A DNA stretch of 64,000 nt from Cynocephalus volans (Eukaryota; Chordata; Mammalia; Dermoptera; Cynocephalidae): positions 116,970,133-117,034,132 of the forward strand of contig NC_084463.1 in the NCBI RefSeq assembly GCF_027409185.1, given 5' to 3'. Of this stretch, positions 11,562-23,686 are shown one piece after another; position 1 is the stretch's first letter; each line of letters starts with the position of its first letter. A model generated the notes under the pieces. It worked only from the letters and a program-made list of their open reading frames with translations. It searched no databases and was not told the DNA's origin. Position numbers and translations under genes: made by a program.

Positions 11562-12539
11562 GATGGGATTTCAGGCATTGCAGCAAGTCAGCTGGAGGAA
11601 TACAGGGCAAGGGGGAGGGTCTAATGGCCCTCATGGGTACCTAATCAGTCCTCCTTGAAGATCAGTCTTGCCCCAGTCCTTGAGCCAAAGCCATGTGGGT
11701 AGAGTGTGAGGGCCAATGCTGATGACCCATGCAGAGAGGGTCCCAGAGCAGTCAAAAAGTGCCCTTTCCCTGGGCTAGAAGAGAAGATGTCGGCAGAGTG
11801 GGACTCCCAAGGTGAGGAGGGACCATTCCACACCTCCAGCCCTAGACATCTCTCCGTCCCAAGTTCTCCCCAGTAGGTATGGCATTCCAAGTCAATGGCA
11901 GCCCCATATGGGCACCATAACGGCAACCCAGGAGCCCCAACCTCCCTCCTGTTGTCAAGGCCTGAGTAGAGAGGCACAAAGTCCCCAACATCCTCTCCCC
12001 ACTTTGTCTCCCCCAGCCCAATGCACCCTGACTGCTAGGAACAGACAGCACAGTCTCCTGGCAGAGACAGCATGCCTTTTACTTTTCCAAGTAATCACTC
12101 TTATAGCTCTTTCCCTCTCACCACAGTCCTGTGAAATAGGCTCCATCTTAGACCCATTAGAGATCAGGAACTACTACCCAGCAGTAAAAACCAAACTCCT
12201 TTTGAGTGGGAACCTTCCTGTCTCTGGAGGACTTCAAGCAGAAACTGAACAGCCATATGAGAGTGGTGAACCCAACCCAAACAGACAGCTCCTGGGTCCT
12301 GTGCGTTGTATTCCTGTGGCCCACTCCTCATCTGTTCCTGTTTGTCCAGCCCTTTGGTCTAGGACCTGTTTGTGCCCACCCAAGATCTAGAAAGCAACCT
12401 GCCACTTCCCACCCTGCTGGTCCTTACTTATAACAAATAGCTCTGGTCTGTGGTTCCACAGTACAGGGAGCCCTCTGTCTCCTACCTGTCACTGACAGAA
12501 TAGTCCAGCAGCTGGGCCTAGCACCTGGGCCTTCTGGGA
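11562..12539. other. Intergenic spacer between inverted LTRs
   Basis: Unique-looking DNA. The 192-codon frame at 11,812-12,390 has no recognisable domain and no start or splice context. Confidence 0.4.
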
Positions 12540-12995
12540 GTTTACTTAACTCCTTTTGCAGACTTTTCCCTCACTACTACAGAGTTCACCAGCCAAGTGC
12601 AAATGACCACTGGTCTCCCACACTGCACACTCTCCTGCCTCCACACTTGGCTCATGCTGTTCCCTCTGCATAGGATACCCTTTTCCTGGGGGTTGCTCCC
12701 TTCCCACTTGCCCAACATGATCTTCAAGATCCAGCTGCATTGTCATCTTCTCCATGAAGCCTTCCCACATTCTCTATGATTTTTCCCTAACATTTTACCC
12801 TCACCTGTCTTCTGAAGCTAATTTCCCTCTTGTGAGATTTGTATACTTAATGAATAATGTGCCCCCAACCCCGCAGCTTGTAAGCCTTTTAAGGGGCAAG
12901 ATCTGGTGTGAGTCATCTTACTAGCATTTAGCATAGCACCTTGCCCATGGCAGCCACTCAATGAGTGTGTTGAATGAATTAGTGATGAATCCAGA
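12540..12995 (+). mobile_element. L2 LINE, 3' end
   Basis: L2 blocks 'ctcatgctgttccctctgca', 'tccatgaagccttcccaca', 'gcttgtaagccttttaag', and the ending 'tagcaccttgcccatggcag...caatgagtgtgttgaatgaa'. Decayed. Confidence 0.75.
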
Positions 12996-13238
12996 CCCTA
13001 AATTGCTCTTCACTGAAGAGTGCTTGTTACAAAAGTGCTCAATAAATACTGAGTGAATGAACTGCTTTTATAAATCTAGACCTCATAGAGACTTTTTAAA
13101 TGAGTTATGTTGGCCATACAAAACGATACAGGGGCTATAACAATAACCCTTGTACCTACCACCTAGCTTATGAAACAAAACATTTCAGTTGTAGCCCTGC
13201 CCAATCCTGCTCACCTCCTTCCCTCCAAAGAGGGAGCA

Positions 13239-13730
13239 TGTTGGGAAAATATAGGAAAATGGTCAGGGCCCCTCAGATGTTCAGAATCTTGCCTAGCATT
13301 TGATATAAATATGCATGTGTGCCCAGGTGTTCCTTGGCTATTGGCTAATGTAATTGTGCATGTGTACCCAGGTGTCCTGGGTTATGGACTTATGTATAAA
13401 GGACGAGTGGGTCCCCTGCCCCCAGGATGCCCCCCCGGGGGGGGGCTATCAAGAGGCTGTTACTGCTGCTGGAGGCTGTTGCTACCAGTGCCCCCGGGAT
13501 GCCCTGAGAGGCCACTGCCCTACTGCTACTGCTGAGGACTGAGCTTGTGTCATCTGCCAATGGCTCCCGTGATCTTTCCCAATTACTTAGCATGGACCTG
13601 CGTGTGAGGGGTCTGGTGACCCAGTCTGTACAATGGGTTTGAAGGGTCTGAGCCCTAGCCCTGACAATACAAATGGAAACTTAGTATAACTAAAATAATG
13701 AAACGTTTTGGCTTTAGTTATGAATTGCCT
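13239..13730 (+). mobile_element. ERV solo LTR, family 'a', copy 2
   Basis: Begins 'tgttgggaaaatataggaaa', with a TATA-like 'gtataaagga' near 13,393, a poly-C/G stretch at 13,431-13,446, a CTG-rich part, then 'gtctgtacaatgggtttg' and the 60-bp tail shared with copy 1. It lies in opposite orientation to copy 1 at a distance of 1.68 kb. No viral coding sequence is present. Confidence 0.7.
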
Positions 13731-14067
13731 AGCCATACAATTAGTGTAGCGATTGCCCTAACCCGGCAATTGGCAGTCGTGTAGTTTTACAGAGCACTAC
13801 CCTGATTTGGGGGGTTTAGCTACATACCTTCACTGTGTTTGTAGCCACAGCTACAGGTAGTAGTGTAAGCAGTGTGACTGCAGGTAAGGCTGGGATGCTG
13901 GAAACAGCACTAACTTGGAGCCAAAAGGCAACTCTTATCTCTAAATTGACAGAATTTCAATTTTTACTTATAGGTAACAAAATTAGGAGAAATGAAAAAG
14001 AGAACATGCCTAAAGTTACTTAAATTTGTGGGGATTTAAAATTTTGATTCCTCTGATGGATATGTTT

Positions 14068-14210
14068 TTTTGTTTGTTTGTTTTTTGTTCTTTGTATTTT
14101 TCGTGACCGGCGCTCGCACCGGCCATTCCTATATGGGATCCGAACCCGCGGCGGGAGCATCGCTGCGCTCCCAGCGCCGCACTCTCCCTAGTGCGCCACG
14201 GGCTCGGCCC
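14068..14210 (-). mobile_element. t-SINE, GC-rich type, with TSD
   Basis: On the minus strand the head is 'gggccgagcccgtggcgcac'. It continues to the B-box-like 'gcgggttcggatccc' and the 'aggaatggccggtgcgagc' linker, followed by a T-rich (plus-strand) tail. A TSD of 'tggatatgtttt' flanks it at 14,057 and 14,211. Confidence 0.85.
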
Positions 14211-14339
14211 TGGATATGTTTTCATCATTAGGAATTGGATATGTTTTCATCATTAGAAATTAGTTAAAATGTTAGTTAATAATTTTTAAGTTGATTTGTC
14301 CACTTTTAAGTTATTTTGTCTAGAAAAACTTATCTTCAG

Positions 14340-15190
14340 TTTAAAAATGGGCAAAGGAGCTGAATAGACATTTTTCAAAGGAAGACGTACTAATAGCCAA
14401 CAGGGTACATGAAAAAAAATGTTCAACATCACTAATCAGGGAAATGCAAATCAAAACCACTTTGAGATATCAGCTCACCCCAGTTAGACTGGCTATAATA
14501 AAAAGACTGAGAATAACAAATGCTGGTGAGGATGTGGAGAAAGGGAAACTCTTCTACACTGTTGGTGGGACCATAAATTAGTTCAGCTGTTAAGGAAAAG
14601 AGTATGGAGGTTTCTCAAATGACTGCAGACAGAATTGCCATATGATCCAGAAAAACTGCTACTGGGAAATTATCATGTCGAAGGGATAGCTGTACTCCCA
14701 TGATTATTATAGCTCTATTTACAATAGCCAAGATATGGAACCAACCCCAATGTCCATCAAAAGAAGACTAGATAAGGAAGCTGTGGTATATATACACAAT
14801 GGAATACTACTCAGCCATAAAAAAGAATTAAATTCTGCCATTCACAGCAACATGGATGAGCTTGGAGAAAATTATGTTAAGTGAAATAAGCCATGCACAG
14901 AAAGAGAAATACCACATGTCCTCACTCATAAGTGGGAGGAGAGAAAGAGCACAATAATACATTGAACTTTCAGAATGAGAAAACAGACCTATAGTTACCA
15001 GCGGTGGGAAAGGGTAAGGCGGAGGGGGAGGGAGGTTAGGAAGAAATTGGGTAAGGAACACAAGGAATAATTAAAATTTGTAATAATGAGCATGACAATA
15101 ATATTGATTTGATTACATTGTACACAAATACTGATAGTCAACTCCATGCCCCATATGTATAATTGTTTCAATTTTAAAAAATAATAAAAC
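14340..15190 (+). mobile_element. 5'-truncated L1, ORF2 C-terminus plus 3'UTR
   Basis: Plus-strand L1: 'aaaatgggcaaaggagctga', 'aaatgcaaatcaaaaccact', 'gcaacatggatgagcttgg', then a G-rich 3'UTR (14,995-15,040) and the end 'aatattgatttgattacatt ... gtataattgtttcaatttt' with an A-rich tail. The 3' end is the same type as the ends at 53,300-53,440 and 16,105-16,305. The reading frame is broken. Confidence 0.9.
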
Positions 15191-15558
15191 TTAGATCTTT
15201 ATTATTTGCACTTATTAAAAAAAACTAAGAAAAAGGGTCATGAGAAGCATTAAGGTATGCTGATAGGAACACTAGATACCCTCATAGCCTTAGTTTGAGG
15301 CTCAAAGTTAATCAGTCTTTTCTGAGTCTAAATTTTCTCATCTTTAAAATGGGAGTAATTTCTAAACAAAAAAAAATCTGGAGTCAGATTTTTTGGAAGT
15401 TGTGCAAATCAAAGAAGTAATAAATGTGAGGGTACGTTACAAATGATAAGAAACTGCCGGTATATGATGTTAGCATCACCAGCAACAGCAGCAACATTCG
15501 CCACCTAGTGGCTAAAAAGAGTAAGTGCATCTAAATACAATTCAAAAACAATGTTCAG
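15191..15558. other. Intergenic DNA, nothing recognised
   Basis: A/T-rich sequence without a recognised repeat or gene. Confidence 0.4.
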
Positions 15559-15568
15559 GAAAGTGTTT

Positions 15569-15792
15569 TTCTTTTTCTTTCTTTCTTTATTTTTTTTTTA
15601 TTTTTATTTTTATTTTTATTTTTTGTCTTTTTGTGACCGGTAAGGGGATCGCAACCCTTGGCTTGGTGTCTTCCGCACCGCGCTCAGCCAGTGAGCACAC
15701 CGGCCATTCCTATATAGGATCCGAACCCGCGGCGAGAGCGGGGCTGCGCCCCCAAGCGCTGCACTCTCCCGAGTGCGCCACGGGGTCGGCCC
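15569..15792 (-). mobile_element. t-SINE dimer with 10-bp TSD
   Basis: Minus-strand order: a first tRNA-like unit ending in 'gcgggttcggatcctatata', then 'ggaatggccggtgtgctcac', then a second unit with 'caagccaagggttgcgatcc', then a (TTTTTA)n-type tail on the plus strand (15,594-15,622). The TSD 'gaaagtgttt' is at 15,559-15,568 and 15,793-15,802. Confidence 0.9.
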
Positions 15793-16104
15793 GAAAGTGT
15801 TTCATTTCTAGGGAGCTGCCCCACAGGGTGTGGGGAGATGCGGGAGGTATCAAATCTAGATTCAAACACAACAGTCCCTGTTTTATCTATTTTATACTAT
15901 ATGCATATATATAGTAGGAATCACAATTCAGATTCTTAGAAGGGTTACTACATTTGAGGAAAACCTCTAACATAAAAGTCAAACAAAAAGGATGGAGAAA
16001 ACACGATGCAGAGGCAGAAAAAGTTTAAGATTATCATTAACGTATTCAGAGATGAGAAGAAATTACAGTTATGAAACATTTCTTTTCAGCTCAGTCATCG
16101 CTAT

Positions 16105-16310
16105 GGAATTTATTTTATTTTTGTATCAAAACATAATTGATTATACATGTTTGTGGAGTAGAGTTGAATATCAATACCTGTGTATAATATTTGATGATCA
16201 AATCAGGATAATCATTACAAAATGCAAGCATTCTTTGTGTCCATTAACCAATTTCTTGCCAAGCCCCCCCCCTTCCCACCTCTAGTAACCACAGTTTTGT
16301 GAAAAAACAG
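16105..16310 (-). mobile_element. L1 3'UTR remnant
   Basis: On the minus strand it reads 'ctagaggtgggaaggg ... gattatcctgatttgatcat ... gtataatcaattatgttttg', the 3'-end module seen in the other L1 copies of the window. It is a very short 5'-truncated insertion. Confidence 0.65.
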
Positions 16311-16897
16311 ATTTCTATTAAAAAAAAAAAAAAAAAATTTGGAAATGAAGATGAGCTCTGAGAAGTGGTGTGCTGGAGCTGGCTCATATAGGCTTGAAAG
16401 AGCCAACTGTTAAATTTTTAAGAATTCTGCAAGTCAAACAGACATTATTAAAAATTAAATCATTTATACACTCACAGGTAAGTAAAATATATTCAAAACA
16501 TATGACAAATACTCAACACTTCCTAGTTATTTTACACCATTTTATTATCATCCAGAGTCTCTAAGTCATTTATATTTATTGTATTGAAATACCACATAAT
16601 GGTCTGCTACTAAGCATTTCTTCCCAACTCCATGTTGTGATGTCCCATTAGTAGCTTGAAATTAGCCATGGTAGTGGTTTTTACAACCCTTGAAATTGGT
16701 AAACATTACAACTCAAAACTGATGGGTTTTTTTCCCCTCCCCAGAGAGCCAGTTGTTAAACATTTACCACTGGCTCTGGGAAATTAAAAATATGAAGGTA
16801 GAAATAAAAAATGTAGCAAGATTGGAAGTGAAGTTGAAATCTCCCAGAAAGTAGGAAAAGAGATGGATGATTGCTAGTAAAAGATGAGAAAATTAGG
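16311..16897. other. Intergenic DNA with A-run
   Basis: An 18-base A-run at 16,320-16,337, otherwise A/T-rich sequence in which I recognise nothing. Confidence 0.4.
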
Positions 16898-16997
16898 AGC
16901 TGGCCAGTCAGCTGAGTTGGTTAGAGCATAGTGCTACAACACCAAGGTCAAGGTTCTGATCCCCAAATCAGCCAGCCATCAAAGAAAAAAAAAAAAA
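16898..16997 (+). mobile_element. t-SINE monomer, old type
   Basis: 'ctggccagtcagctgagttg' then 'gttagagcatagtgcta', 'caccaaggtcaaggttctga' and 'cagccagccatc' followed by an A-tail. Diverged direct repeats 'gatgagaaaattag' and 'gatcagaaaactag' flank it. Confidence 0.85.
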
Positions 16998-17202
16998 AGA
17001 TCAGAAAACTAGAGGATCAGTCCAGAAAGTCTAATATGCAAATAATGAGTTACAGAAAGAAAACATAAAAAATAATAGGGAAGAAATTATTAAATAACTC
17101 AAAAAATTTTCCCAGAATGGCAGACAATTTTGAAACTAAAATAGCTCAGAGTATCTTGCAGAATAAATGAAAGAAGATAAAAGTGAGGTATTATTGCTGT
17201 AT

Positions 17203-17749
17203 TGTTGGGTTAAGGGGGCTAGGGCCCACAGACCCTTCCAACCCGTTGTACAGATTAGGTCACAGACCCCTCACATGCCTGGCTGGGTCAGCAGACCCCT
17301 CACACATAGGTCCACGCTAGGTAATTGGGAAAGATCCCAGGAGCTTGTTGGCAGATGACACAAGTTCAGTCCTCAGTTTCCTTAGCAGCAGCAGCAGCTT
17401 CATTGGCCTCCAGCAGCAGCTTCAGTGGCCTCCCGGAGGGTCCTGGGGGCACTGGCAGCAACAGCCTCCAGCAGTAGTAGCGGCTTTCCTGCTCACCCCC
17501 ACCCCTCCGCATCCCAGGGGCTAGCAGACACTGTGGATCACAGCTGTTCATCCTTTCCTTTATACTTTAGTCCCATAACCCAGGACACCTGGGTGCAAGG
17601 CAGACAACACAGGAACACCTGGTTGCACATGCACAATTACATTAGACAATAACCAAGGAACACCTGGGTGCGTGTGCATATTTACATCAAATGCTAGGCA
17701 AGACTCCTAACCTGAGGGACCCTGACCATTTTCCTATATTTTCCCTACA
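17203..17749 (-). mobile_element. ERV solo LTR, family 'a', copy 3
   Basis: On the minus strand it starts 'tgtagggaaaatatagg', has 'gtataaaggaaagg' as a TATA-like element, a CAG/CTG-rich centre (17,385-17,415 on the plus strand) and ends 'ccttaacccaaca'. It has TG...CA termini and no internal region. It contains an extra direct duplication of the 'acacctgggtgc' segment relative to copy 2. Confidence 0.75.
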
Positions 17750-18034
17750 ATTGCAAATTTCAGAACATCAAACAATAATGAGATGATCCTGAAAGCCTCA
17801 AGTCAGAAAAAGAACAACAACAAAACCAAGTTATAAACAAAGGAGAGGGAATCTCAATGACATCTGACTTCACAACAGCAGCAGTTTTTGTTTGGTTTTA
17901 AAGATAGAAACAATAAGCAATGCCAAAAATTTTTAGGGAAAATTATTTCCAACCTAGAATCTATTCCCAGTCAAATTCTCTATCAATCAACAGTGAGAGT
18001 TGAAGACATTTTCCAAGATCTCAAAAATTTTTTC

Positions 18035-18506
18035 ATCCCTTATGTTCCTGCATTTAACAAATACTCATTGAGTACCTACCTACTATGTGCCAGACACTAT
18101 TCTAAGGACTAAGGATGTAGCAATGAATAAACAAGGGCCCTGCTCTAAAGGGTTTACTTATGATATGAAAAGAAGAGGAAGGCAATAAATAATCAAAAAT
18201 ACAACATGTCAGCTGGTAATAAGTACTCAAGAAAAACAGCAGGATTGGGAGAGGCGTGGAGTGCTGGGGGAGAGCGCTTTTTCAGATAGGGTGATTAGAG
18301 AGACCCTTTCTGGTGAGGTTACATTTGCACAGAGACCTAACTGAAGGAGCAAGCCATGTGGGTATGTGGGGCAAGAGCCTCCCAGGCAGAGGACTCAACC
18401 AAAGCAATGGCTCAGGGAGGAGCATTTGTGTAACGAAGCTAACATGACTGGGAAGAGCGGTAGGAGATGAAGCAGAGGCAGCTGGAGGAGAGGCCAGATC
18501 AGAGCA
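18035..18506 (-). mobile_element. L2 LINE, 3' part (left of an LTR insertion)
   Basis: Reverse-complement L2: 'gagtacctacctactatgtg', 'ccagacactattctaagga', 'agagacctaactgaaggagc' and 'cccaggcagaggac'. It continues to the right of the LTR at 18,513-18,928. Confidence 0.75.
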
Positions 18507-18512
18507 TCCCTT

Positions 18513-18928
18513 TGTACTGGGTACTTCCCATTTGTCCCTCCACTCTCCACTGGGCTCTACTGCCTGGGAAGTTGGTGTTTATGGACCACAACAAGCTTCC
18601 TTGACCTCTGGCTTCCTGTGAGAATTAGCCAATGGGAGGCACTGGCAAGAAATAAGAGGGCAAGAGGGTCTGAGGGTCATAGCTTCTGTCAGGTGACCCT
18701 CACCAGCTTTGGACCACTCTCCCTCCCCCACCACATTCTTCAGGCCCAGGGGTGGGAACGCCTTATGCCTCCCCCTGGTTGCTACCTCCAGGGAACTATG
18801 TGCAGTATGCCTTGCGGTTTCCCTAAACTCTACTCATACCTTTTTGTAAAGAGTCTCATTAATAAATACTCTTCAATTTCCTCAATTTGAGTGTGCCACC
18901 CATCTATTTCCTGCCCGGATCCTGACAC
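18513..18928 (+). mobile_element. Solo LTR inserted in an L2
   Basis: A 416-bp block interrupts the L2. It starts TG ('tgtactgggtacttccc'), contains 'ttaataaatactc' as a poly(A)-signal-like motif near 18,857, and ends 'cctgacac'. A 6-bp direct repeat 'tccctt' flanks it (18,507-18,512 and 18,929-18,934). These are LTR hallmarks, but I cannot name the family and the last base deviates from the usual CA. Confidence 0.55.
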
Positions 18929-18934
18929 TCCCTT

Positions 18935-19740
18935 GAATAGCAAGACAAGGATTTTATTCTGAAAGAGATGGGAAGCTACTAGAGATTTTTTAGCATATGG
19001 GACACAATGTGACTTATATTTTTAAAAGATCACTCTGGATGCTGGGTATAGAAATGACCCTGCTGGAGACAGGTGAAAAAGAGAATAGTTAGACTTTTAC
19101 AGTAGTAAGGATAAGAGAAGGGGACTTGGACTAGAGTGGTTGTAGAAGTGATAGGTAGTGAAAATTTGGGTATATTGTGAAGGTAGAGCCAAGAGGACTT
19201 GATGATTAACTGGATGTGCGGTGTAAGAGAAAAAAAAAGGCAAAGAAGACTTTTCAGCCCAAGGATGAATTAAGTTGCCATTCACTGAGATTGAGATGTC
19301 TGGAGAAAGAGCAGGTTTGGGCTGCAGAAATCAAGAGCTCAGTTTGGAATACATAAAGTACAGGTGTTTATTAGAGATCCAAGTGGGGATGTCAAATAGG
19401 CAGATACACATCTAAGTCTGGAGTTCAGGGAAGGTCGGCACTGAAGGTATGAATTTGAGTAACCTTAAAGATAACATTTAATGCCATAGACTGGATGAAA
19501 TTACCTACGAAGTGGTATAAACAGAGAAAAAATGAGGTCCAAGGATTGAGCCCTGAGTGAACTACTAGAGGATGTGTTTTACCAAAAGGAAGGAGTAAAC
19601 CAAGAAAGAGGAAGACATATGATGAGGAAAGAGGGAATATGACACCAAAGGTAGAAAGAATCCTCACATTCATGGTGAACGGAGATCCCAGAACCACAGG
19701 CCTCAAGAGTAACCTGTCTAAAATGTAGCTAGAGGTGAAG
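18935..19740 (-). mobile_element. L2 LINE, 3' part (right of the LTR insertion)
   Basis: Continues the reverse-complement L2: 'gggaagctactagagatttt', 'aaaagatcactctggatgct', 'gtatattgtgaaggtagagc', 'gattaactggatgtg' and 'ccaaggattgagccctgag'. Non-coding fossil. Confidence 0.75.
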
Positions 19741-20039
19741 GGTATTACTAAGAAAAAACAAAAAAAGTAAAATTGAACATACTGAGATTTAAACTATGGC
19801 TCAAAGTTTGGAGATAAATTAGAAATACAAACATAACACTAAGCAGATGGAAAAACAAGGTAACTACTAACAGATTTTATGTAAATATATATGTACAGGA
19901 ATGTAAATATAGAATTACATCAACATATTGTACACAAAAGCCATAGAAATATAAACAGAATACTGATTTAATCATAAACCACTACATAATTCTGAGGATG
20001 ACAGAGGAGGGGGTATAAGAAAACTAAAAAACAAGAAAT

Positions 20040-20560
20040 CGTAGTATAAGAATATTACACTTCTAGGTATACACCAAAAAGAATTGAAAACAGGTATTCT
20101 ACAAGTCCATGTATACAAATGTTCATAGCAGCACTATTCAAAATAACCAAAAGGTGGAAACCCAAATATCCTTTAACTAATGAGTGCATAAACAAATTGT
20201 GGTATGTACAATGTTCCTTTTTCAACCATAAGAAGGAAAAAATTAACCTCCAAAACATTATGCTAAGTGAAAGAAGCCAGACACAAAAGGTTACATATTG
20301 TAGGATTCCATTTATTAGAAATATCCAGAATAGGCAAATCCGTAAAAACAGAAAGCAGATTAGTGTTTGTCAGGGGCTGGGGGAAGGGGATAAAAGGTTT
20401 AACTGCTTAATGAGTATGGGATTTCTGTCGGGTGATGAAAATGTTTTGGAACTAGACAATATTATGAATGTACTAAATGCCACTGAACTGTTCATTTTAA
20501 GAGAAATTTGTTATGTGAATTTCACCTCAACTAAAAAAAAAATGTTATTTAGAAATAAAA
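20040..20560 (+). mobile_element. Old L1 (L1M-type) ORF2 end and 3'UTR
   Basis: 'caaatgttcatagcagcact', 'attatgctaagtgaaagaag', 'tcaggggctgggggaagg', 'atgaaaatgttttggaacta' and 'ttatgtgaatttcacctc' are the classical order of an L1M 3' end. The 158-codon frame at 20,119-20,595 is the decayed ORF2 tail and UTR. Confidence 0.85.
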
Positions 20561-20904
20561 AGGCATATTATACGCCAGAAAAACACCTGAGTTGAAACTT
20601 CAGGAAGGTGAGGCTGCAAAAGGGAAGGGACTGTTTTTAGTTATGTCTTATAAAATGATACAAGTTTTAAAACCACACGTAACTGATTAAAAAATAAGAC
20701 GGACACCTATCACTTGAAGAAAAGATGATTTTTCAAGGAAGAGAACTGTTGCTGAAGGAAACCTACAAATCCAAGGTGTTCGCATATGGTAGATTTGGAC
20801 AAATAATGTGCACATGCTATTTCCAACTGGTTCAAAATAGATGTTACAAAGAAAAAGCATACGGAAACTTTTTTAAAAGGAAGAATAAATTTATAAGTCT
20901 GAAA

Positions 20905-21175
20905 GATAGATGAAGATCATACTATATTAAACAAAGGAGAAGCAAAAAAACAATGTATAAATTGAACTGCTCTGTTTATTACACAGCAAGGTGACTATAG
21001 TTAATAATAATGTATATTTCAAAATTGATAAGAGTTTAAATGTTCTCACTACAAAGAAACGATATGTGAGGTGACAGATATGTTAATTAGCTGGATTTGC
21101 TTATTCCACATGTATGCATGTATTGCGGCATCACATTGTACTCCATAAATATAATAAATTGTAAATTTTAAAAAA
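20905..21175 (+). mobile_element. L1 (L1MA/MB-type) 3'UTR end
   Basis: 'ggtgactatagttaataata', 'gatatgttaattagctggat' and 'ccataaatataataaattg' ending in an A-run: an old L1 3' terminus. Confidence 0.75.
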
Positions 21176-21650
21176 AAGATCACTAGAGAAAAAAGACCAT
21201 TAGGGGCAGTATCAATAAAATTCTTAAACTTCTACTATAAAAATACCATAAGAAAGATAGAAAGAGAACAAATTGGGGGAAATATTTGTAACATACAAGA
21301 AAGTGTTAAGAATAACATTCCAAAAGAGAAATTGCAATAGGGCACAAATAGGCAACTCAGAAAAAGTAAATGTAAGATATTCAATAGTAATCAAAGAAAC
21401 GTACATAAAAACAGGGTATCAGTCTCTTCCTAAATTGATTAAACAATTTAAAAGAAAAATTTTGAAAGGATGTGAAAAAATGACATTCTCATGCACTTTA
21501 TGAGTACTTACCACATTTTTGAAAGGCAGTTTTTGCAAAATATACAGGACATAAAATGAACATGCTCTCTAACCCCAAAGTCCCATTTCTACGAATTTAT
21601 CTTGAGATAACTCTAAGGCAAATTACAGCATATAACATCTCCAATGGAAT
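21176..21650 (+). mobile_element. Probable old LINE fragment
   Basis: A-rich plus strand with phrases like 'aaattgcaatagggcacaaa' and 'ggatgtgaaaaaatgac' that recall L1 ORF2 DNA, too decayed to place firmly. Confidence 0.4.
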
Positions 21651-21808
21651 ATTAAGTATCCACAACCAGGACACAAGTAATTTTTAAAAAGATTATGAAA
21701 CGATATATGTAATATGATGCCCATGTGCAAAATTGTACACGTCTTCAAGTGTCTCTTAATGGGTAGTTCATGAAACTGGTAAGGTTCTCTTCAAACTACT
21801 ACTAATAG

Positions 21809-22023
21809 AGTATCCCTTATCAGAAATGCTTGGGACTAGAAGTGTCTTGGATTTGAATTTTGGAATACTTGCATTATACTCACAGTTGAGCATCCCAAAT
21901 ATGAAAATCCCAAATCTGAAATGCTCCAATGAGCATTTCCACTGTCGTGTTGGCACCCAAAAAGCTATAGATTTTGGAGCTTTTCAGACTTTGGATTTTT
22001 GGATTTGGGATGCTCAACCTGTA
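21809..22023. mobile_element. MER2-type Tigger MITE
   Basis: Terminal inverted repeats 'gagtatcccttatcagaaat' and '...tttgggatgctcaacctgta' enclose 'atgcttgggactagaagtgt', 'gcattatactcacagttgag' and 'aatgctccaatgagcatttc'. Non-autonomous TcMar element. Confidence 0.8.
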
Positions 22024-23671
22024 GCATGTATCTTCATATGTACCTCATGTAACCCTCACAGTAATTTTATAGTAAGATTCTTGAATTTATCCTCCAAACC
22101 ACACAGCCTCTAAGTGGCATGGCTGTTTCAGAAAGCCAAGTTTGACTCCCATGCCTACACTCAAAAGGATTGCAGGTGGTTTTTACTTTGATTTCTTCCC
22201 TATACTTGTATTGAACATCCTTGTATTACTCATTTTCTGAAAAAGGCATTAAAGTACCTCCAATGTGTAGTCTTATTTAAAATGTGCAGTAACTCTGACG
22301 GCTTACTGGCAGGAACTGTAACTATGTAAATACTTCTTGTAATTTAAAAACAATTAAAAAAATAGATGCTTTGAGACATCAAGTGTCCCACCTAGCTTTC
22401 TGGTCCAGAGACGTAGAACTCAATATCTAACACTTGCCTAGCTATTTATGGTTTGCAAAGGATTGCCTTGTTTCACCTGTTTGTCACTTTTGGAGAAGTT
22501 TGCCTTATTACAGTTAACTATTTCTTGGCTTATGATAGTTAATTACTTTTAAAGACATGGACACAAAAACACAGGGATTAAAATTTGTTCTCTAACACTA
22601 GTGTGAATTGGGTAATACACTAACATGGACCCTTTCTGTTCCTGTCACCCTTGTGAGCCTATTAGGGAGAATGAATCAGTTTTCATACCCAGCATAGAGC
22701 ACATAATGCTGGGTAGGTGAATATATGAAGTGCCCTAGAGAACATGGCAAGTGACGGGTACCTACTCCACAACACGGCATTATCTGGGCTGTCAATGCTA
22801 GTTATGATGCTGATCTCTTAAAAATAAGGCACTTGCTTGAATGTGATAATTTTGACTATAGGTTAAAGTAAAGATGAACAGTCAGAAAAAACGTGGTACA
22901 CAGAAATGGCCTGCAACACCAATTCAGGTCCACAAATACCTTGTGCTCTTTCTGAATTCTAAGACAACCCTGAACAATTCACTCCAGTTGTCTAAGACTT
23001 GCCTCTTCCAAGCAGAAAGACCCATGTACCCCATTAGGTTGTTTTAAGAATTAAATAAAACTGAGAACATCCAAATGAGTAAATTTTATTTTAACCAGAT
23101 GAATAAATTTTATTTTAAATATACAAAAATTGCAAGGTTCAGGGACCTAGGCCCATCTCAGTTCTTCCTGAACACTCTGTGCTCCAGATGGAACTGTGCT
23201 TGTTTACTGTTCCCTCAATCTCTTCTTTAACCTTTAAGCCCCATCAGCAAGGCCCAAAGTCCCTCCATACCAAGATTCTTTTCCCTCCAGTCACACTTTT
23301 CAGAGTATTTCTGATGCTACACTGGTTAGTATCAGTCACACGTATTATCTCATTATTTAAAATCAAATGTACCAAAAATACTTAGAAACATTTCTGCCAT
23401 AACATCCAACCAAATACAGTCATTACTTCCCAGTCTCTTCCAGTTCTTCCTCCTGCATATATATAACAACCACCAATGAGATTATATGCTGCTCAACTAG
23501 TTTAAGGGGTGTCAGTGAAGGGATGTGAGAGATGGACACTATCTTACTACCCTCTATGGAATCCCCCAATTACTCTACCAACACACTTCCCCATTAAAAA
23601 AAAAGACAACACATATGAATCACTGATATATATACTAATTTTTTTTAAGGAAAAGAAATACAAAATAATAC
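22024..23671. other. Intergenic DNA downstream of RPS13
   Basis: A/T-rich, mostly unique-looking sequence. A local 'aaattttattttaa' duplication lies at 23,078-23,120. I see no gene. Confidence 0.4.
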
Positions 23672-23686
23672 TTTTAGCTAAACGAT

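Noticed and set aside
11812-12390. 192-codon plus-strand frame
   Set aside because: No domain, no plausible exon boundaries, and it lies in intergenic DNA between two LTRs.
1-23600. Exons of PLEKHA7, the next gene on this side in human
   Set aside because: I looked for spliced coding segments with known PLEKHA7-like sequence and found none; the gene may lie further left.
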